Shown: piece by piece, positions 1-10,158 of the stretch
Layout: each line of letters starts with the position of its first letter
Numbering within the stretch: the stretch's first letter is position 1
Assembly (NCBI GenBank): GCA_007115705.1
Contig: QXEO01000869.1
Location: 682,001-746,000 of the forward strand
From: Dactylis glomerata
Lineage: Eukaryota; Streptophyta; Magnoliopsida; Poales; Poaceae
Direction: 5' to 3'
DNA length: 64,000 bases
Notes under the pieces: generated by a model
The model's input: the letters and a program-made list of their open reading frames with translations, nothing else
What the model was told of the DNA's origin: nothing
The model's database searches: none
Made by a program: the position numbers and the translations under genes

Positions 1-288
1 CTTCAACTCGAGATACTTTAACTTCGAAAATAACAGCCCCCCAAGGCTATAATCAAAAAATTCTTCACATATGATCCTTTTTATCAATTCAGCATTTGTC
101 GGCGCCATCCTGTTTCCTTTATGACGTCAATGAAGACGTAGCTCTTCATCAGTGCGAACCGTTTTATGGGTAACACTGTAACTTTCACAATTTTTGACCG
201 TTTAGTGGGCTGCACGATTTTTGACCGTTGGTGGGCTGCCGTTTCCGATCTTTGCGCCACGTCTCAGCCCACGATCCTTCTCCCAGAA

Positions 289-298
289 TATATATAAA
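289..298 (+). promoter_or_regulatory. TATA box of the F aORF
   Basis: TATATATAAA lies 146 bp upstream of the aORF ATG at 444 on the plus strand, opposite to the gag direction. Elements A and B have TATA-like boxes at comparable distances before their aORF ATGs, which supports a dedicated internal promoter rather than read-out from the LTR. Confidence 0.6.
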
Positions 299-443
299 TG
301 GCACAGTGGGGAATCGTACTGTTTACCAGCTCGTTCCCTCCGCCGCCTCCATTGCTGATCTCCTCTGTCTCTTCCTCTCTTGCGAAGCCCCCAAGCGCGC
401 TTTGTGCTGGATGCGCGTAAAACATCTGACCACTAAGAGCACC

Positions 444-3101
444 ATGGCCAAGACGTCTGCCACCAAGTGGGTGCGCTCCACCATCACCAAGAAGGAGGTG
501 GAGAAGGCCACGGCGGACGGCCTCATCACCGCCCAGGATTCCATCCAATTTCCCAGTACTGAGCGGATCCCGAAGCCCCCGAGCGGTTATCGGGTAATGT
601 TTCTCGCTTTCCTCCTCCGTGGTTTGTCCCTTCCTGCCCACGAGTTTCTCTGTGGGCTGCTATTTGTCTACGGTGTGCAGCTCCATCAGCTCACACCAAA
701 TTCCCTTCTTCACATTGCTTGCTTCGTGACTCTCTGCGAGTCATTCTTGGGCATTGAGCCCCACTTCCTTCTCTGGAGATCAATCTTTTGACTCCGCCCC
801 AATGTTTCTCTGGCAAGGAAACCCGAACTGGGCGGAGCCGTTGTTTCTGTGCGTCCTGAAGCACAATATTTTGAATTTTCCATGGCCGCGTCTGTCCAAG
901 GATGGAGGACGAAGTGGTTCTATATCAAGGACCGCAAATCCTCGCCTGAAGACGAATTCGGCCTGCCTCCTTTTGATGCTTCCCAGGAGGTAAAGAAATT
1001 GGCATCGTGGGACACACTCCCCTCAGATGCAGAAGCACAAGAAATTCTTCCTCTTCTTTCCCGCATCAAGGCTTTAAAAGGAGGTCAAGGGGGTGCTCTG
1101 TCGGGTATGCAACTCATGGCGTTTTTTATTCAACGTCGAGTTCAACCTCTACAACACCGCCTTACCAAACTTTGGAATTACTCTGGCTTGGAGGATCCTA
1201 CTCGCATATCTGAAGATCTGATATCGAAAGAAGAGGTCGACAAGCGAGTCCGGAATCTCACCAAGCTCACCAAGGAACATGCAGTTGCCGATTTGACTGC
1301 AGATTTCTTCGACTCCGTGCGCCCTCTTCCTGAGGTATGTATCTCCTCGCCCACTGTTTGTCAAATTTTGCTTGGTTTCGAATTGCTTCTTTTTTGTTAC
1401 CTTTGCATTCTACTGACACATTTATATGCAGGGTCACCAATTCCTTGTTTCTCGTCCTCCTCTTCCAGAGGAAGGGCCCCTTCCGGCTGATCTAGCCTCT
1501 CCTGCATCTGAAGCCCCGGAGGCTGACGAAAGTCAGGAGGGAGATGATGTCGAAGAATCAGAAGATGAAACTAGCTCGTCGACATCGCCTCCTCCTGCGC
1601 TTGCTGAAGATGTCGGTGTCGACAAAAAACGGAAGCGTGTCGACGAAATCGCTTCATCGAGCTCTGCAGCAGCTGGCAAAGCCCCCGTTCTTGCAGAAGA
1701 TATGGAGTACTTCGACATGCTAGCATCGTAAGTATTGTAGTCGAGTTTCTTCAATTGCATTGCTCTTGCCTTGTTCTCATGACTTATATTTTTCATGCAG
1801 TGATGATGAAGAACCACCAACATATGCGACGGCTGCTCCACCACCTTCCCATATGGCCACCGACGAGCCTATCGAACCATATGTTGCACCGAGGACTACC
1901 AGGTCCGGTGTGAAGAAGGTTCCTCAAGCCCGATACTCCAAACGCTCAAACAAGGCCAAAGAAGCCAATATTTCTCTGGAGGCCCATGCATCTACAGTTT
2001 CTCCTGATGATGTGAGCAATTCTTCTTTACGTACTTTCCATTCGTGTACTTCTACTCTTACACACTTCTTTTTTCAGGCTTTGGTGAAGAGATTTATTGC
2101 CCTGGGCACGGAGTGTGCGGGGTACCTAAAGGTTGCAAAAGCTTCCAAAGGTATAACTTTGCTGTCCAATCACCACTTGTCTTCTGCACTTTATCCTTTG
2201 TTATCTATCTGACTCGCTGTCGACTTCTTATGCAGCTGCTTTAGCAACCGCCAATGCTCGAATTGCTTCACTGGAGGCGGAACTCAAAGCTTCGCAGAAA
2301 GCTTATGACGTTGCGACCGCTGCTAAGGCAATTGCCGAGAAGTCGCAGAAATCTGCGCTTGCCAAGGCGAAGAAAGCTGAAAGGGCTTTAGCTGATGCCA
2401 AAAAGGAACATGCTCAGCGGGAACAAGCCGTGGCAGAGCGTCTTCACACCATGTCTACTGCCGCTGAAAGTAAGTTCTTCGACTTGTCTTTCTATTTTCG
2501 ACTTCTGTTGCACTGGTGTACCTGTTGTCACTTATTTTTTTTTTCCTTTTCTATTTGTGCAGAATTTACCGGGGTATCTCCGTCGGCTTTGCAAACAGAC
2601 GATGATCCTCTGATGAATGCGGTTAACCTACTCGAGGAAAACTGGATATCTATCCAGGAGACTTTTGAGTTGGTTGGCCGCGTTCTATCACGTCTATTTG
2701 CCGGGTTGTGGCCGAAGAAAAGGGCGGCACCCCCGAAGGATAACCTGACTGAACTTGCCAAGTCCTTCGATACCACTGAAGACCCCACTCTCCAGCTGAA
2801 AGGGCTGTCCATTAAGCGCGGCGCCGAGGGTGCTATTGCACTTTCTCTTGCGCACGGTACAGACTTCGACTGGGAGAGGGTTAGCTCCCCCCATGGCCAC
2901 ACCCGTGACGAGATGAAGGTGTTTTTCGAGAGGGCGAAGAAGTTGGCACCTGCATTGCTGACGACGATTTCTCCTTCGGCAGCCTCTGCTGTGCCTGCTG
3001 CACCACCTCCAGCGGCGAAAGATCTAGTGCCACCGTCGACTTCTAGCGAGGAACTGGCCGCGCCCCCTTCTTCCACGGAGCACAATGCTGAGGTGGCGTA
3101 G
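444..3101 (+). pseudogene. aORF of element F (putative gypsy-type transposon domain protein), six exons, one in-frame TGA
   Basis: Six exons with GT-AG junctions are readable: 444-1334, 1432-1727, 1801-2011, 2078-2150, 2236-2469 and 2563-3101. The N-terminal part contains the domain known as putative gypsy type transposon (Pfam Transposase_28); the conserved core here is GLSLP..FL...L....VQLHQLTPNS followed by LCESFLGI. Exon 2 is acidic with a KKRKR basic cluster, exon 5 is an Ala/Lys-rich coiled-coil stretch, and exon 6 ends in a Pro/Ser/Ala-rich tail. A TGA at 789-791 interrupts exon 1 in frame; CGA to TGA would explain it. Otherwise the frame is open across all exons. The biochemical role of this protein family is not established; it occurs antisense to pol in Tat-type elements of grasses. 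Splice sites are by eye, not from transcripts. Confidence 0.72.
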
Positions 3102-3281
3102 ACTCAGCTTCTTTGTAGCTTTTTTAATTTTCTCCTTTTGAATGTAAAGACTTCAATTAAGTGCAACCCGAGAACCTTTAGCCATAGGGTTGTGCTCTTA
3201 TGTAAATATATCTTCTTCGTATGAAGTTTTTATGCTGCCTCTCTGAGATTATTTCTCCTTTCTTTTCCTTTTGGCTTGCAG

Positions 3282-4215
3282 TCGACGCGCGTCAATGATC
3301 CTTTGGCTCATGCTACTGCTCCTTCCTCTTCCCGTGGATTCGATCCTCAGATTTCGTCGACTTCTAGTCGATGCTGTCAATGCGCAGAGTACTTTTCCAG
3401 GATATCTGACCTTGAGGCTCGCCTAACTTTGGCCAAATGTCAGGCACAGATGGCTATTAAAAAGGCTAGCCAAGCCGGCAGCTATATGAAGAAAATATCT
3501 TCCCTTGAGGAAAAGGTCTCCAGTCTGATGGCGAAGGTTATTCATAATGAAGAATGCGAATCTTTCATCCTTGGCATTGTCGAGTCTGCCTGCGAGATGT
3601 TGCGATGTGAGTTTTCTTTCAACTCTTCCTTTCCTTACTTGTGTACTGCTGTTTTTGTGACATCTTTTGCCATTTGTAGGTACTTGTTTAGATTTTGCTG
3701 CTGAAGAACGTCGAGTTGCTGAGCGAAATGCGGCTTTGGAGAAAATGTCGACTGGCTGTGAGACTTTGTGGTCTGATCCTCGACGCCGAAGCACTATTGT
3801 ATTGCTTCAAGACCGTGCCCAACATATTGGCGAGTCAGTTGATGGTTGCCGGCGAGCTCTCACAACTATGCACTCCATTATGCTTCCCCGTAATCCTTTG
3901 CCTGCAACTTTCCCATTTCTTCTTGATACTTTCAGATCCAGCCATCGTATTCATAGGTTAATAGAACTGAACTTAGTGGCTGGTGCCAATTTTGCTCTCG
4001 GGTGGATACGCAAGTGGCACCCCAGATTGAATTATAGCACGATGTCCTTGAGTTTAGCTCCAGGTGGAGCTAGCCTTCGGGTTCATATGGAGAACACGCT
4101 GCAACCTGCTCGAAGACTCGTAGCTAGGCTTCTAGAGGCGGATGCTGCATTTTTTCGCGAGTATCATTATCTAGATCCTTTAGGCGTAGATGATTCTGAC
4201 AACCCGATGTTGTAA
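3282..4215 (+). CDS. Second plus-strand gene of element F, function unknown
   Basis: Two exons can be read: 3282-3606 (after a ...TTGCAG acceptor, donor GTGAGT) and 3680-4215 (after ...TTGTAG), joined in phase. The product is coiled-coil-like in the first exon (SRISDLEARL, KISSLEEKVSSL). Its C-terminus is of the kind seen in grass retroelement proteins (ARLLEADAAFFREYHYLDPL), ending at the TAA codon 4213-4215. No ATG is seen near the start of exon 3282-3606, so either an upstream exon exists or this is an alternative 3' part of the preceding aORF. Elements A and B have no counterpart between their aORF and pol. I do not recognise a catalytic motif. It lies 287 bp from the convergent gag/protease gene. 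Confidence 0.5.
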
Positions 4216-4502
4216 GATGTATGTGGAACGCGAGAGTTTATTTATTTCGCGACTATATGTCTGGAATTTATTCTCAAGGCGTATTTGTATGGTTCGTGCG
4301 TTTGCCACATCTTCTCTTTGAAAGACTCGTAAACTCGAATATGAGGAACGCTTTGTCTTTATTTATACTTGTAATGTAAGATACATGGGGTGACCCAAGA
4401 GATCCGGCCTGTGACCTGTGTTTTGGATCTAGAGGGCATTGCCCCTGGTATAACTCGTGGCTTTTACAGCCTTTATTATTCTACTCTATTGTCTTATGAT
4501 GC

Positions 4503-6260
4503 TTATGTCGTCGTGGCTTTCCCTTTTTCCTCTGCGCCTGTGTCTTCTCCTGATGCTCCTACTCGTGGTTTCTTCGTTTCGGGCTCCGCGACGCATCCTT
4601 CGAGTAGCTTGACGCCATCTGTAGTCGCGATTTTTGCCTTTTCTGCATGGTTGGCTATTACGCCAAAATTTTGCGCCATCTTGTGGAATTCCCTGTCGCA
4701 GAGATCTGAAACTTCAAAACTTCCTTTCACTGTAATTATTCCTCTTGGTCCTGGCATTTTAAGTACCAAATATGTGTAGTGAGGCACTGCCATGAATCGC
4801 GAAAACGCGGGTCGTCCGAGGATCGCGTGATATTGCGATGGCCAGTCCATGACTTCGAAGTCTAGCTTTTCTCTTCTATAGTTTTGTCGGTTGCCGAAGC
4901 AAACATTGAGTGCTATTCGACCCAACGGGTAATTGGCACTTCCTGGTACGATTTCATGGAAGGAACAATCTGTTGGTTTCAGGAACTCTAGTGATATATG
5001 CATTGCTCGGAGTGTTTTCGCGTATATCAAGTTAATTCCGCTCCCTGCATCCATGAATATTCTGTCGACATCATACGCGCCGATTTGAGCTTTGAGTACC
5101 AAAGGCGCGTTTCCCGGCCGAGGTACTGTTATAGGGTGATCTTCTCTGTTGAACTTTATTGGTTGCTCTGACCAGTGCAGATACTCCGTTGCAGCTGGAG
5201 GTGATATGACTGCTAAGTTGACTTGTCGGGTTATGCTCTTCTCTTCTTTGTTCGACTTGGGTACAGGTTGTATCATTGATATGATGTGTCCTTTTGATGG
5301 TACATACCCTTCGTCGTCGTCCTGTCCCTGGTTTTGCTGGTCTTGTCCTTGAGGCGCTCCATTATTTCCTTGCTGCTTTGTCGGAGGATTGTTACTTCCT
5401 TCGAATCCTTGTCGCCTTGCTTCGGTTTGCTTATTTATTGCTGCTTCTTGCAATTTTAAGAATGTTGTGCAGTCTTTCATTGCGTGCCTTGATACTCGTT
5501 TCCCGTCGACGAATGCTGAGTGTGTATGACAAGGCCCGTTGAGCATATCTTCTGGTGATGGGTTGTACTCTCTGGATTCCCTTATAGGGAACTTCTTATA
5601 GTCCTCCTTTCCGTAGCTTCTATATCCCGAACTTCTGCGATCATTTCCTTGATAGCTGTTGTCTTTATATCCTGCGGCGACTTGGCTATGCGAGCCGTAG
5701 GTGTCGTAGTTTCGGGATCGTCTCCTCTGACTTCCATATCTGTTTCTTCTGTCGATATTTGCTGGGTTTAATACTGGATTGTCGTTTTCGTCGAATTCTT
5801 CTGAATTATCTCCTATAATGGCGAGCACCTGGCATTGTTTGCCGATGTTACCCTTATAGCTTGAGAAGATCGAGTTACTATCCTCAGAAAGCTCTAATCC
5901 TGTCTTCCATGTATCTGTTGACTTGTCTGCGGTATCGTCGAGGCAGATCGTGAGATCTTCGAGTTGGACTTCCACGTCAAAATTTTCCTTTTCTTCGTTG
6001 TCTTCTGTGATCTTTTCTTTTTGCACTTCCTCTGGGCTGACCGGCGAGTTTACTTCGCTGGAAGAGCCTTCAGAATATTCCATCATTGCTGTTGTTTTGG
6101 GCTCCCTTGCCGACGGATCTTGTTTCGTCGGATCTGAAAGTCGAGATGAACCCGATGGTTCGATGAGGATGTTTAAGCTTCCGATTGTCAACTCCATCTC
6201 TTGATTTTCGTCGACTTCTGAACTGTTGTTGGCTAAAAGCGAAAAAGCCGTCGAATTCAT
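4503..6260 (-). CDS. Gag-tail/protease polyprotein of element F
   Basis: An uninterrupted 585-aa frame starts at an ATG at 6260, just inside the PBS; the frame stays open into the LTR up to 6425 but that extension would cross the PBS. The N-terminus is acidic, the middle is Arg/Ser/Tyr/Asn-rich, and the C-terminal third is a retropepsin-like domain with the catalytic-type motif FMDAGSGINLIY and the late motif ILGRPAF. Sister element A has DGGSS at the active site, so DAGSG is a variant. The Retrotrans_gag core domain present in A is absent and no RT follows. The reading frame is intact although most of the replication machinery is missing, consistent with a non-autonomous element mobilised in trans. 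Confidence 0.75.
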   Translation of the reverse strand: MNSTAFSLLANNSSEVDENQEMELTIGSLNILIEPSGSSRLSDPTKQDPSAREPKTTAMMEYSEGSSSEVNSPVSPEEVQKEKITEDNEEKENFDVEVQLEDLTICLDDTADKSTDTWKTGLELSEDSNSIFSSYKGNIGKQCQVLAIIGDNSEEFDENDNPVLNPANIDRRNRYGSQRRRSRNYDTYGSHSQVAAGYKDNSYQGNDRRSSGYRSYGKEDYKKFPIRESREYNPSPEDMLNGPCHTHSAFVDGKRVSRHAMKDCTTFLKLQEAAINKQTEARRQGFEGSNNPPTKQQGNNGAPQGQDQQNQGQDDDEGYVPSKGHIISMIQPVPKSNKEEKSITRQVNLAVISPPAATEYLHWSEQPIKFNREDHPITVPRPGNAPLVLKAQIGAYDVDRIFMDAGSGINLIYAKTLRAMHISLEFLKPTDCSFHEIVPGSANYPLGRIALNVCFGNRQNYRREKLDFEVMDWPSQYHAILGRPAFSRFMAVPHYTYLVLKMPGPRGIITVKGSFEVSDLCDREFHKMAQNFGVIANHAEKAKIATTDGVKLLEGCVAEPETKKPRVGASGEDTGAEEKGKATTT

Positions 6261-6278
6261 GATTCCAACGCCCAAGGT

Positions 6279-6297
6279 CCCCACGGTCGGCGCCAAT
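6279..6297 (-). other. Primer-binding site of element F
   Basis: On the minus strand TTGGCGCCGACCGTGGGG begins one base inside the LTR terminus (…CGTCA). The same text with small changes follows the 5' LTRs of A and B. The priming tRNA was not assigned with confidence. Confidence 0.65.
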
Positions 6298-6632
6298 TGA
6301 CGAGGGGTTAACTCGACAAATGTCCTAGATGAAGGACTTAGGATCGGGGAGACAGGGCGTCGGATGAACTCGAAGGTAAGGTTAGTCGAAATAGGTGTGT
6401 GTCGAAAGTAAACTTGGGCGTCCAACTTGGCTTGCTTTCAATCTGCCCTACACCGTCCCCTCCTGTCCCCTATATATAGGTGGCCAGGTCTCGAGGATCG
6501 GGTAGGGTCCGATACAGATTACAATATCAACATACGGTAAAGACTCGTATTCGACTATCATTACAATTGGGCCTAGCTTAACGGGCCTCAGGGGTACTCA
6601 ACTAACGGGTTCTATTAACTATACCCTTGTCA
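6298..6632 (-). repeat. 5' LTR of element F (335 bp)
   Basis: Read on the minus strand it starts TGACAAGGG and ends CCTCGTCA. A minus-strand TATA box (CTATATATAGG) lies near 6468-6478. The inner edge is fixed by the adjacent PBS; the outer edge (6632) is set by the TG...CA rule and the start of the unrelated tandem repeat, so it is less certain. Confidence 0.65.
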
Positions 6633-7275
6633 CTTAGATACCCCCACTTATGTACACAAATTAATACAACTGGATCAGCCAACTGGATTTCATCCAACCG
6701 TCATGCTTAGCCTAAACCTAAATCAGTGTGTATTTAGCAATTAACTTTGACTGACCATGCTCCGTCGCTCGTAGAGGAGTATTTCCCGCCCATATGTGTC
6801 CATCTATGTACATTAAATAAGAAAAAAAATTATACTACTTATAAAAGTAAGTACATTTTCTTTCTTAGATGCCTCCCACTTATGTACACAACAGAATTAA
6901 CACCACCGGATTAGCCAACTGGATTTCATCCAACTGTCATGCTTAGCCTAAATCTGACTCAGCGTGCATTTAGCAATTAACTTTGACTGACCATGCTCCA
7001 CCGCAGAGGAGTATTCCTGCCCAGATGTGTCGGTCTGTGTACATTGATCTATACTTCTATACTACTTATAAAAGAGAGAACATTTTTTTTCTTAGATGCC
7101 CCCCACTTATGTACACAACAGAATTAACACCACTGGATTAGCCAACTAGATTTCATCCAACCGTCATGCTTAGCCAAAATACTCAGCATGCATTTAGCAG
7201 TTAACTTTGACTGACCATGCTCCATCGTAGAGGAGTATTCCCTGCCCAGATGTGTCCATCTGTGTACATTGAATA
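6633..7275. repeat. Tandem repeat, about 2.8 copies of a 227-231 bp unit with Helitron-like 5' termini
   Basis: Units begin at 6633, 6864 and 7091 with CTTAGATRCCYCCCACTTATG and share the inner text GGATTTCATCCAAC, GTCATGCTTAGCC and TTAACTTTGACTGACCATGC. The joints between units contain TATACTACTTATAAAAG, which resembles the 5' terminus of grass Helitrons. The third unit is cut short at about 7275. No coding potential is apparent. Confidence 0.75.
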
Positions 7276-7299
7276 GAAAAAAGGGCAAAAAATCTGAAT

Positions 7300-7826
7300 C
7301 ACCATGATGTGCGCCCCTCCGCTGCATGTATCCATCTTCCACGCGAATCTCGATCCCTCAGCGACCCTCTCTCCCGCTCCATCCTCTGTCTCCATGGTGG
7401 CAACCCAAGCGAAGGTGATATTGCACGGCTGCGTTAGGTCGCGAGGAGAGGAATAAGGACGTGCTGCCACGGCGAAGCCTCCTTGCCCACCACCTCCTGC
7501 TCATGGACCTTAGCAGAGATGAAGAACAGGCGCAGCAGCGCCGAGACCACAGAGAGGTTGGGTGTTCCCGCCATGGCGAACGCGCCCGAGAACGGCAAGC
7601 GCATCGGCCAGCAGGCCAGGGCAAGGAAGGTGTCAAGCACAAGGTGGATGGCGGTGGCTCGCTGGATGCTCGAGCGCGTCGACGTGGCGGACGACCTTCT
7701 TGGCTTCCTGGCCATGCTGGGACCGATGCACAATCTGTCACCGCCGTGCCCGGATCAAGAATCCCTGACGCTGCTGCGGATGACTGTCCTACCGGATCTG
7801 AAATAGGAACCCCGCCCGCACATTGA
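7300..7826. other. GC-rich gene-like fragment, product not recognised
   Basis: This island has much higher GC than its surroundings and overlapping open frames of about 100-160 codons on both strands, the pattern expected of a captured piece of a GC3-rich grass gene. A plus-strand frame with a good ATG at 7574 reads MANAPENGKRIGQQ... and stays open to 7806. Neither strand gives a family I recognise and there is no clear splice structure. It lies between the tandem repeat and an hAT-like MITE. Confidence 0.3.
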
Positions 7827-7849
7827 AAAGTCTTGGTTCGAGGTGCCAC

Positions 7850-8548
7850 CATGGGCGGGCGCAGGATTTCGACAATGGGTATTCAAAGTTATAGAAAAAA
7901 AATCCAAAACATGAATGGGTTTAGAAATTGATACTCTCTCCCTTTCATATTAGTTGTTGTTTATTTACTATGTCTTAAAATTTAGAGAGTGGTATTCAAA
8001 ATGATGAAACTTTTGTGAAATAAAATAAAAGCTATTGTAGTGTGAAGTGTGAACAATGATTATATGTATCTAATATTTGGTTCAGAAACCAACACAATAT
8101 ATGAAGGACAATTGTTCTTGCGGAGCATATAAATATAGCAATTCAAATGTATTAAATATGTATCTTCGTATAATTTTCTAACAACGAAGATAGTACAAGA
8201 AATATTATGTTAGTGTTCAATAACGAATGCAAAAAAATAATTCTAGAAATAATGAAAGGTGCGGAAGTGGGATTTGAACCAAACACTTTGTGAGTGTTCA
8301 ATAACGAATGCAAAAAAATAATCCTGAGAAATAAGAAAAGGTGCAAAGGGGGATTTAAACCCTAAACCTAACGTTATGAACATTTGTTTCATGCAAACAA
8401 AGCCAGTTCGGCTAGTTAACACTTTATGTCCTTAGATGAAAGTTCACCTTTATTATATATACTGTATAGAATATTTAACTATGAAATTTTGATCAAATTA
8501 TTTAGGTATTCAACTGAATACCCATAAATTAAAGTGGACCCGCCCCTG
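7850..8548. mobile_element. hAT-like non-autonomous element (about 0.7 kb)
   Basis: The ends are imperfect inverted repeats: CATGGGCGGGCGCAGGATTT with ATGGGTATTCA on the left, and on the right, reverse-complemented, CAGGGGCGGGTCCAC with ATGGGTATTCA. CAGGGGCGG-type termini are usual for hAT elements. The flanking 8-mers GGTGCCAC and AATGCCAC match at six of eight positions, as an old 8-bp target duplication would. The inside is AT-rich and non-coding and holds the 81-bp tandem duplication listed separately. Confidence 0.5.
8213..8374. repeat. 81-bp tandem duplication carrying tRNA 3'-end-like text
   Basis: GTGTTCAATAACGAATGC starts at 8213 and again at 8294. Read on the minus strand, the units contain GGTTCAAATCCCAC and GGTTTAAATCCCCC followed by CTTCCGCACC and CTTTGCACC, which look like degenerate T-arm/B-box plus acceptor ends. 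No full cloverleaf can be folded. Confidence 0.55.
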
Positions 8549-9123
8549 AATGCCACAGTGACCATCCGGCGTACACGGCCTGTCTGCACCCGCCGGAGGC
8601 ATGCTACAAGCCTCCTCGCCATGTACCAACCCGGTTGCTTTTTTGCTTCCATTAGTAAGTAAAATTAGGTAACATAAAGATCCGACTTTAACATTTGGGT
8701 GGCGTGGCTGGTGTTTTGCAGGAATGCTTCTGGCAATATGTGATTCAATCCCAGCAATTATAAACAACGCAGAGAAGTTTGCATGTCTATCCATATAAGT
8801 GCGTAATTTGTAATATGAGCTGTAGTCAATCTAACCATCTATCGAGATAACCATAACTGATGCCTTCTGCTTCGGCACATCCCTTCCTTCCTAAACTCAA
8901 ATACAACAACGATTGAGATCGCTCTATATCCTTTCATAATTAAGAGTATGATTGTCTTTAACTAATTATTAAATCAATATTTAAGTCTTATTTAGCCTTG
9001 TAGAAACCCATATGGCCCCATTAGATATGTATGTATCCGTACATATATGTGTTCATATCTGTACGCAATCTATATTGCTCATGTTTATGGTGGCGGCACC
9101 ACCGTTGATACGCCGGCGGAGCC

Positions 9124-9935
9124 ATGGAGGTCATCGCCGGGGAAATATCTAGTGATACCAACCACTAAATGATACCATGGTACCATTAATTAAAATGCAA
9201 ATTTTCAAGTTTCTAAAATAGTCAAAAAAAATACCTTGGTGTTCGTAAGATGTGGGTTTACAATTCCTGAAATTTTGATAACAAAATTCATAACACACAT
9301 AGAGAAATGAAAAAGACAAATCTAACATGAATAGTGTCATAAAAGGACAAAAGAACAAATGGCACTATTTACACATCAATTTGTCTTTTTTATTTCTCCA
9401 TATCATAAGTAAATGGATCCCGGTTGTTCAATCCTTTGATAACCAAGGTCATTCTTTGCTAAAGAGAAATGATCACTATGGTTGAAAGGGTTGAAAGAAA
9501 ACGTAGTTCTGGGGGGCATTATACCTGTTGGTACCGGATTTCAAAAATTTGTGCATCGTTCCTCACAAGACAAGAACCTTTATTTCGAAATTCAAAAACA
9601 AAATCTAGACCACCTTGCAAGGCTAAATACTCCACATGAGGGACAGAAAACTGCATTTGCTAATATTAGCATATAGTTTTTCTGACCTTAGAATGTCCAG
9701 GACTAACTTGAGATGCTTGAGTGCTCTGAATTTGGTCTTGAAAATTATTGTGGTTGTGAACACATATCTTGTAAACACTAACATATTTTTTCGAATTTTT
9801 TAGAAACTTGAAAGTTCCAATTAAAAAAATGGAATCATGGTATCATTTAGTGGTTTGTATCACTAGATATGTTCTCATCATCGCCGGCACGCTCGACGGC
9901 GTCAGCAAGGCGCAGATGAGGCGAGCGGCCAAGGT
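9124..9935 (+). pseudogene. Short coding-like fragment split by the Mutator-like MITE
   Basis: The sequence left of the MITE ends in ATGGAGGTCATCGCCGG. The sequence right of it resumes, after removal of one target duplication, in the same frame with CACGCTCGACGGCGTCAGC, and reads to ...MRRAAK before an AT-rich stretch beginning GTTTTT. The GC content contrasts with the surroundings. About 21 codons are visible. I do not recognise the parent gene. Confidence 0.3.
9141..9877. mobile_element. Mutator-like MITE with TIRs of about 80 bp
   Basis: Left ATATCTAGTGATACCAACC and right (reverse complement) ATATCTAGTGATACAAACC continue as inverted repeats for about 80 bp, through CACTAAATGATACCATG and TTTCAAGTTTCTAAAA. 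TCATCGCCGG flanks both ends (9131-9140 and 9878-9887), a 9-10 bp target duplication as expected for the Mutator superfamily. The interior has no transposase. Confidence 0.72.
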
Positions 9936-10158
9936 TTTTTCATGTGTACAATTGTTAAATCTTCACATACACGTACAAAGTATAGGCTGATCATCGATCC
10001 ATCTCGTGCTTATTTTTTGATCACGCACAGATCCAGATTCCAAATCCAAAAGAAAACACGATCTGATCAGCTGTGACTAGTCGATTTGATGTTGTTCCAA
10101 GTGCAGCCTTATATTGTACTATGTATTGTCGATCAGAAATCTGGAGGAGAAGGGATCA

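Larger units (their letters stand above)
1..6632 (-). mobile_element. Element F: non-autonomous Tat-type Ty3/gypsy retrotransposon, 3' end outside window
   Basis: The right end is a 335-bp LTR (6298-6632, TG...CA when read on the minus strand) followed inward by a primer-binding site (6279-6297) and a minus-strand gag-tail/protease gene. The rest is occupied by plus-strand additional genes (444-4215). The 3' LTR and its flank lie left of base 1, so no target-site duplication can be tested. No reverse transcriptase, RNase H or integrase sequence is present between the protease (ends 4503) and the additional genes (end 4215), a gap of only 287 bp, so the element would depend on enzymes from another copy. 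Gene order and PBS type match elements A and B in this window. Assignment to the Tat lineage rests on the antisense aORF and the DxG protease text. Confidence 0.8.

Noticed and set aside
8213..8374. A functional tRNA gene
   Set aside because: Only T-arm and acceptor-like text is visible; no A box, anticodon arm or complete fold.
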